25,665 bases of DNA from Intrasporangium_A sp039812505 (GTDB taxonomy: Bacteria; Actinomycetota; Actinomycetes; Actinomycetales; Dermatophilaceae): the NCBI RefSeq assembly GCF_039812505.1, contig NZ_JBDIAQ010000041.1:1-25665 (forward strand). Direction: 5' to 3'. Under the pieces are notes generated by a model. It was given only the letters and a program-made list of their open reading frames with translations. It had not been told where the DNA came from and ran no database searches. Below are positions 23,549 to 25,665 of this stretch, in pieces. The position numbers and the translations under genes are program-made. Each line of letters begins with the position of its first letter. Positions within the stretch are counted from its first letter, which is position 1.

Positions 23549-24765
23549 TCACTCCTCAGGGCGTCGATGGGGGCCAGCCGGGCCGCGCGGTTCGCGGGGT
23601 AGGCCCCGGCGGCCACTCCGATCACGAGTGAGACGACCAGCGCGCCCACGGCTGCCGGCGTCGAGATCGTCACGGGTTGGCTGATGAAGCGCGGCAGCAC
23701 GACTGCCCCCACGAGTCCCACCGCCAGTCCCAGCAGGCCGCCGACGAGACCGAGGACGCTGGCCTCGACGAGGAACTGCCGCAGGATCGCACCGGGGGTC
23801 GCGCCCAGCGCCTTGCGCAGACCGATCTCACGCACTCGCTCGGTCACGGACACGAGCATGATGTTCATCACGCCGATCCCTCCTACCAGCAAGGAGATTC
23901 CGGCGATCCCCTCGAGCAGCACCGTGAGGATGTGCGCCGTCGTCGTGGCCGTCTGCACGAGCGAGGCCTGGCTGTTGACCTGGAAGTCGGCGGTCTGTGC
24001 CGTGACACCGTGCGCGGTCAGCAGGGCGTTGGTCGCCTCCTGGTAGGCGGCCGACAGGTCCGCCTGGCTGCGACCCTCGAGGTAGATCGAGGAGATGGCC
24101 GTGGTCCCGCCGGAGAAGGCGTCGGCGTAGGTGGTCGCGGGCAGCACCACCTGGTCGTCCTGGTCGCCACCGAGCGTCGTCCCGGCCGTGTTCAGCTCAC
24201 CGATGACGGTCACGCTCAGGCCGCCGACCGTGACGGTCTGACCGACCGGGTTGCGCAGTCCCACCTCGGCCGCAGTCGTCGAGCCGATGACGGCCACGGG
24301 TGCCGACCCGGACAGCTCGGTCTGGGTGAAGAAGCGCCCGTCGGCCGTGCTGCGAGCGCGGACCTGGAGCCAGGCCGGTGTGGTGCCGACGATGCTCGTC
24401 GTCCAGGTGGTGCCGTTCCCGACGACGACCTGCTGCGAGGAGGTGACCGGGGCGACCGCGGCGATGTCAGGGGCCACGGCGGGGTCGGCCAGCATGGCGG
24501 CGTCGCTGCTCGTCAGGGTCGTGGCGGAGCCGCGGCCACTGCGGATGCCGCTCGTCGCCGTCGCGCTGCCGGGCGTCACCACGAGCAGGTTGGAGCCGAG
24601 CGCGTCGATCTGGCTGGCCACCTGCTGCTGGGCGCCCTGGCCCAGTCCCACGGTGAGGATCACTGCGGCGATGCCGATCAGGATCCCGAGCACGGTCAGC
24701 GCGGAACGCATCCGTCGGGTGCGGATCGCGTCGAAGGCGGTGCGCAACGTCTCGACCCAGGTCAT
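23545..24765 (-). CDS. MacB-type ABC transporter permease
   Basis: A 406-residue four-helix permease of the MacB/FtsX class (type VII ABC architecture), which acts by mechanotransmission rather than by a translocation pore. Helix 1 is SALTVLGILIGIAAVILTVG. A large extracytoplasmic MacB_PCD domain follows (about 45-265). FtsX-type helices 2-4 include LLEGIAGISLLVGGIGVMNIMLVSVTERVREIGLRKALGA and VSLVIGVAAGAYPANRAARLAPIDALR. ATG 24765 has GGTGAGCG upstream and lies 7 bp after the ATPase stop. It likely acts with the neighbouring ATPase and adaptors to export a peptide, antibiotic or lipid; substrate unknown. Confidence 0.93.
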   Translation of the reverse strand: MTWVETLRTAFDAIRTRRMRSALTVLGILIGIAAVILTVGLGQGAQQQVASQIDALGSNLLVVTPGSATATSGIRSGRGSATTLTSSDAAMLADPAVAPDIAAVAPVTSSQQVVVGNGTTWTTSIVGTTPAWLQVRARSTADGRFFTQTELSGSAPVAVIGSTTAAEVGLRNPVGQTVTVGGLSVTVIGELNTAGTTLGGDQDDQVVLPATTYADAFSGGTTAISSIYLEGRSQADLSAAYQEATNALLTAHGVTAQTADFQVNSQASLVQTATTTAHILTVLLEGIAGISLLVGGIGVMNIMLVSVTERVREIGLRKALGATPGAILRQFLVEASVLGLVGGLLGLAVGLVGAVVLPRFISQPVTISTPAAVGALVVSLVIGVAAGAYPANRAARLAPIDALRSE

Positions 24766-24772
24766 GGTGCGC

Positions 24773-25486
24773 TCACCTGCGCCCCGCGCTCGTGACCCCG
24801 GTGAGTCCCGCGTCCTCGACGATCCGTCCGTCGAGGATGTGGATGACCCGTTGCGCCTGACGCGCGACCTCGGGCTCGTGGGTGATCAGCACGATGGTCC
24901 GACCCTCGGCGTGCAGCTCCGCGAAGAGTGCGAGCACCTCTGCCGTGGAGGAGGAGTCGAGGTTGCCGGTGGGTTCGTCGGCGAGCACCAGGCTGGGGTC
25001 GGTGACGAGGGCTCGGGCGACGGCCACCCGCTGCTGCTGCCCACCGCTCAGCTCTCCGGGCCGGTGGTCGACCCGGTCGCCGAGCCCGACATAGCCCAGG
25101 ATCGACTCGGCCCGCTCCCGGCGCTCGGCGCGGGCAACCCCGGCATACACCAGCGGCAGCTCGACGTTGCGCCAGGCAGTGAGGGTGGCCAGCAGGTTGA
25201 ACTGCTGGAAGACGAAGCCGATCCGACGGTTGCGCACCTCGGCGAGCCGGCTCTCGTCCATGGTGCTGACGTCCTCACCGGCGAGCGCATAGCGCCCCGA
25301 GGTGGGCACGTCGAGGCAACCGAGGATGTGCATCAGGGTCGACTTGCCCGAGCCGGACGGTCCCATTATCGCGACGTACTCGCCCTGGTCGATGACGAGG
25401 CTGACACCGCGCAGGGCCTCGACGGCGACCGGCCCGGTCCGGTACTCCTTGGTCACCTCGGCCAGCTCGAGGATCGGCTCGTTCAT
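24773..25486 (-). CDS. MacB/LolD-type ABC transporter ATP-binding protein
   Basis: A 237-residue ATPase of the MacB/LolD/FtsE group. Walker A is GPSGSGKS (42-49), followed by TLMHILGCLDVPTSG, typical of this group. The Q-loop is FQQFNLL, the signature is LSGGQQQRVAVARAL (146-160), Walker B is LVLADEP (166-172) with TGNLDS, and the switch His lies in LITHEPEVA. ATG 25486 starts 3 bp after the stop of the upstream gene (TGAGCGATG), so it is tightly coupled. It forms the exporter with the permease immediately downstream. Confidence 0.95.
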   Translation of the reverse strand: MNEPILELAEVTKEYRTGPVAVEALRGVSLVIDQGEYVAIMGPSGSGKSTLMHILGCLDVPTSGRYALAGEDVSTMDESRLAEVRNRRIGFVFQQFNLLATLTAWRNVELPLVYAGVARAERRERAESILGYVGLGDRVDHRPGELSGGQQQRVAVARALVTDPSLVLADEPTGNLDSSSTAEVLALFAELHAEGRTIVLITHEPEVARQAQRVIHILDGRIVEDAGLTGVTSAGRR

Positions 25487-25489
25487 CGC

Positions 25490-25665
25490 TCAGCCCCCGG
25501 TCCGTGCGCCACCGGAACCGGACCGGCCGCCGAAGCCGCCGCCACCCCCGAAGCCGCCGCCACCCCCGAAACCGCCGCCGCCGAAGCTGCCTCGGCCACC
25601 GGTGCCGGGTGTGCCGCCTGTGCCGCCGCCACCCGTGCGCCCCAGCGCCGTCGGGAGCACGACCA
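25490..25665 (-). CDS. C-terminal end of a truncated gene, probably a second periplasmic adaptor
   Basis: Only the last 58 codons are in the window; the gene continues past the right edge. The visible protein starts VVLPTALGRTGGGG and becomes almost pure Gly with Phe, Arg and Ser (GSFGGGGFGGGGGFGG). The opening VVLPT resembles the last beta-strand of HlyD/MacA-type adaptors (the window's other adaptor has DQVLLADPNTP and then a Gly-rich tail), and adaptor genes usually precede macB-type ATPase genes. The identification rests on this small piece and on context. The Gly-rich tail is encoded by 18-bp tandem repeats. Confidence 0.55.
   Translation of the reverse strand, partial: VVLPTALGRTGGGGTGGTPGTGGRGSFGGGGFGGGGGFGGGGGFGGRSGSGGARTGG
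25531..25584 (-). repeat. 18-bp tandem repeats encoding GGGFGG
   Basis: About three units of CGAAGCCGCCGCCACCCC (25531-25548, 25549-25566 and a diverged third to about 25584) encode a Gly-Phe-rich tail at the end of the truncated adaptor gene. Confidence 0.75.

Noticed and set aside
25500..25665. PE_PGRS-like or silk-like Gly-rich protein
   Set aside because: The Gly-rich stretch is a short C-terminal tail following VVLPT and directly upstream of an exporter ATPase, more consistent with an adaptor tail.

Overview
The window is high-GC DNA (about 70% by eye) with strong G/C preference at third codon positions, frequent GTG starts, many 1-20 bp gene overlaps and at least two apparently leaderless starts. 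With the protein families present (Agl-like CUT1 sugar transporter, actinobacterial LeuS, FlK-like thioesterase, CHAT/metacaspase proteins), this points to an actinobacterium. I would guess Micrococcales, perhaps Intrasporangiaceae, but that placement is inference. No rRNA, tRNA, CRISPR array or intact mobile element was seen.

Layout. 1-413: fragmentary small reading frames, then a 33-bp nested dyad. 414-1278: a DUF2975 membrane protein and a Cro/C1-type regulator, convergent with a sugar-porter MFS transporter (1283-2743). 2999-7220 (minus): a two-gene unit encoding a membrane-anchored CHAT protease with an outside CBM9-like domain, followed by a metacaspase. This is the best candidate for a little-described system. 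7342-7956: a membrane-anchored GNAT-like protein diverging from it. 8027-9663 (minus): an FlK-like hotdog thioesterase overlapping a catabolic-type threonine ammonia-lyase. 9782-10429: a YhhN-family membrane protein, followed by two REP-like palindromes.

10572-13732: leuS preceded by a complete attenuation leader. This has a -10 box, a 12-residue leader peptide with six consecutive leucines, a long hairpin and an intrinsic terminator. 13748-13797: a large hairpin. 13816-15323: a DegV/FakB-like fatty-acid-binding protein overlapping plsY, two steps of fatty-acid incorporation into phospholipid. 15811-20677: a complete CUT1 ABC sugar importer (ATPase, lipoprotein binding protein, two permeases). 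Its first permease carries an SdrD_B/CNA-B-like beta-sandwich inserted in an extracytoplasmic loop. 20776-25665 (minus): a MacAB/Ykn-type export operon with a truncated first adaptor, ATPase, permease, a two-repeat DUF5666-like lipoprotein and a second adaptor with a long Pro/Thr-rich insert.

Two sequence-level patterns cut across genes. The heptamer GGCATAC occurs 11 times (8 on +, 3 on -), sometimes with rare codons (ATA, TAT), and is part of a 22-nt repeat present three times. TCGATGTA occurs four times, all in intergenic dyads or direct repeats.
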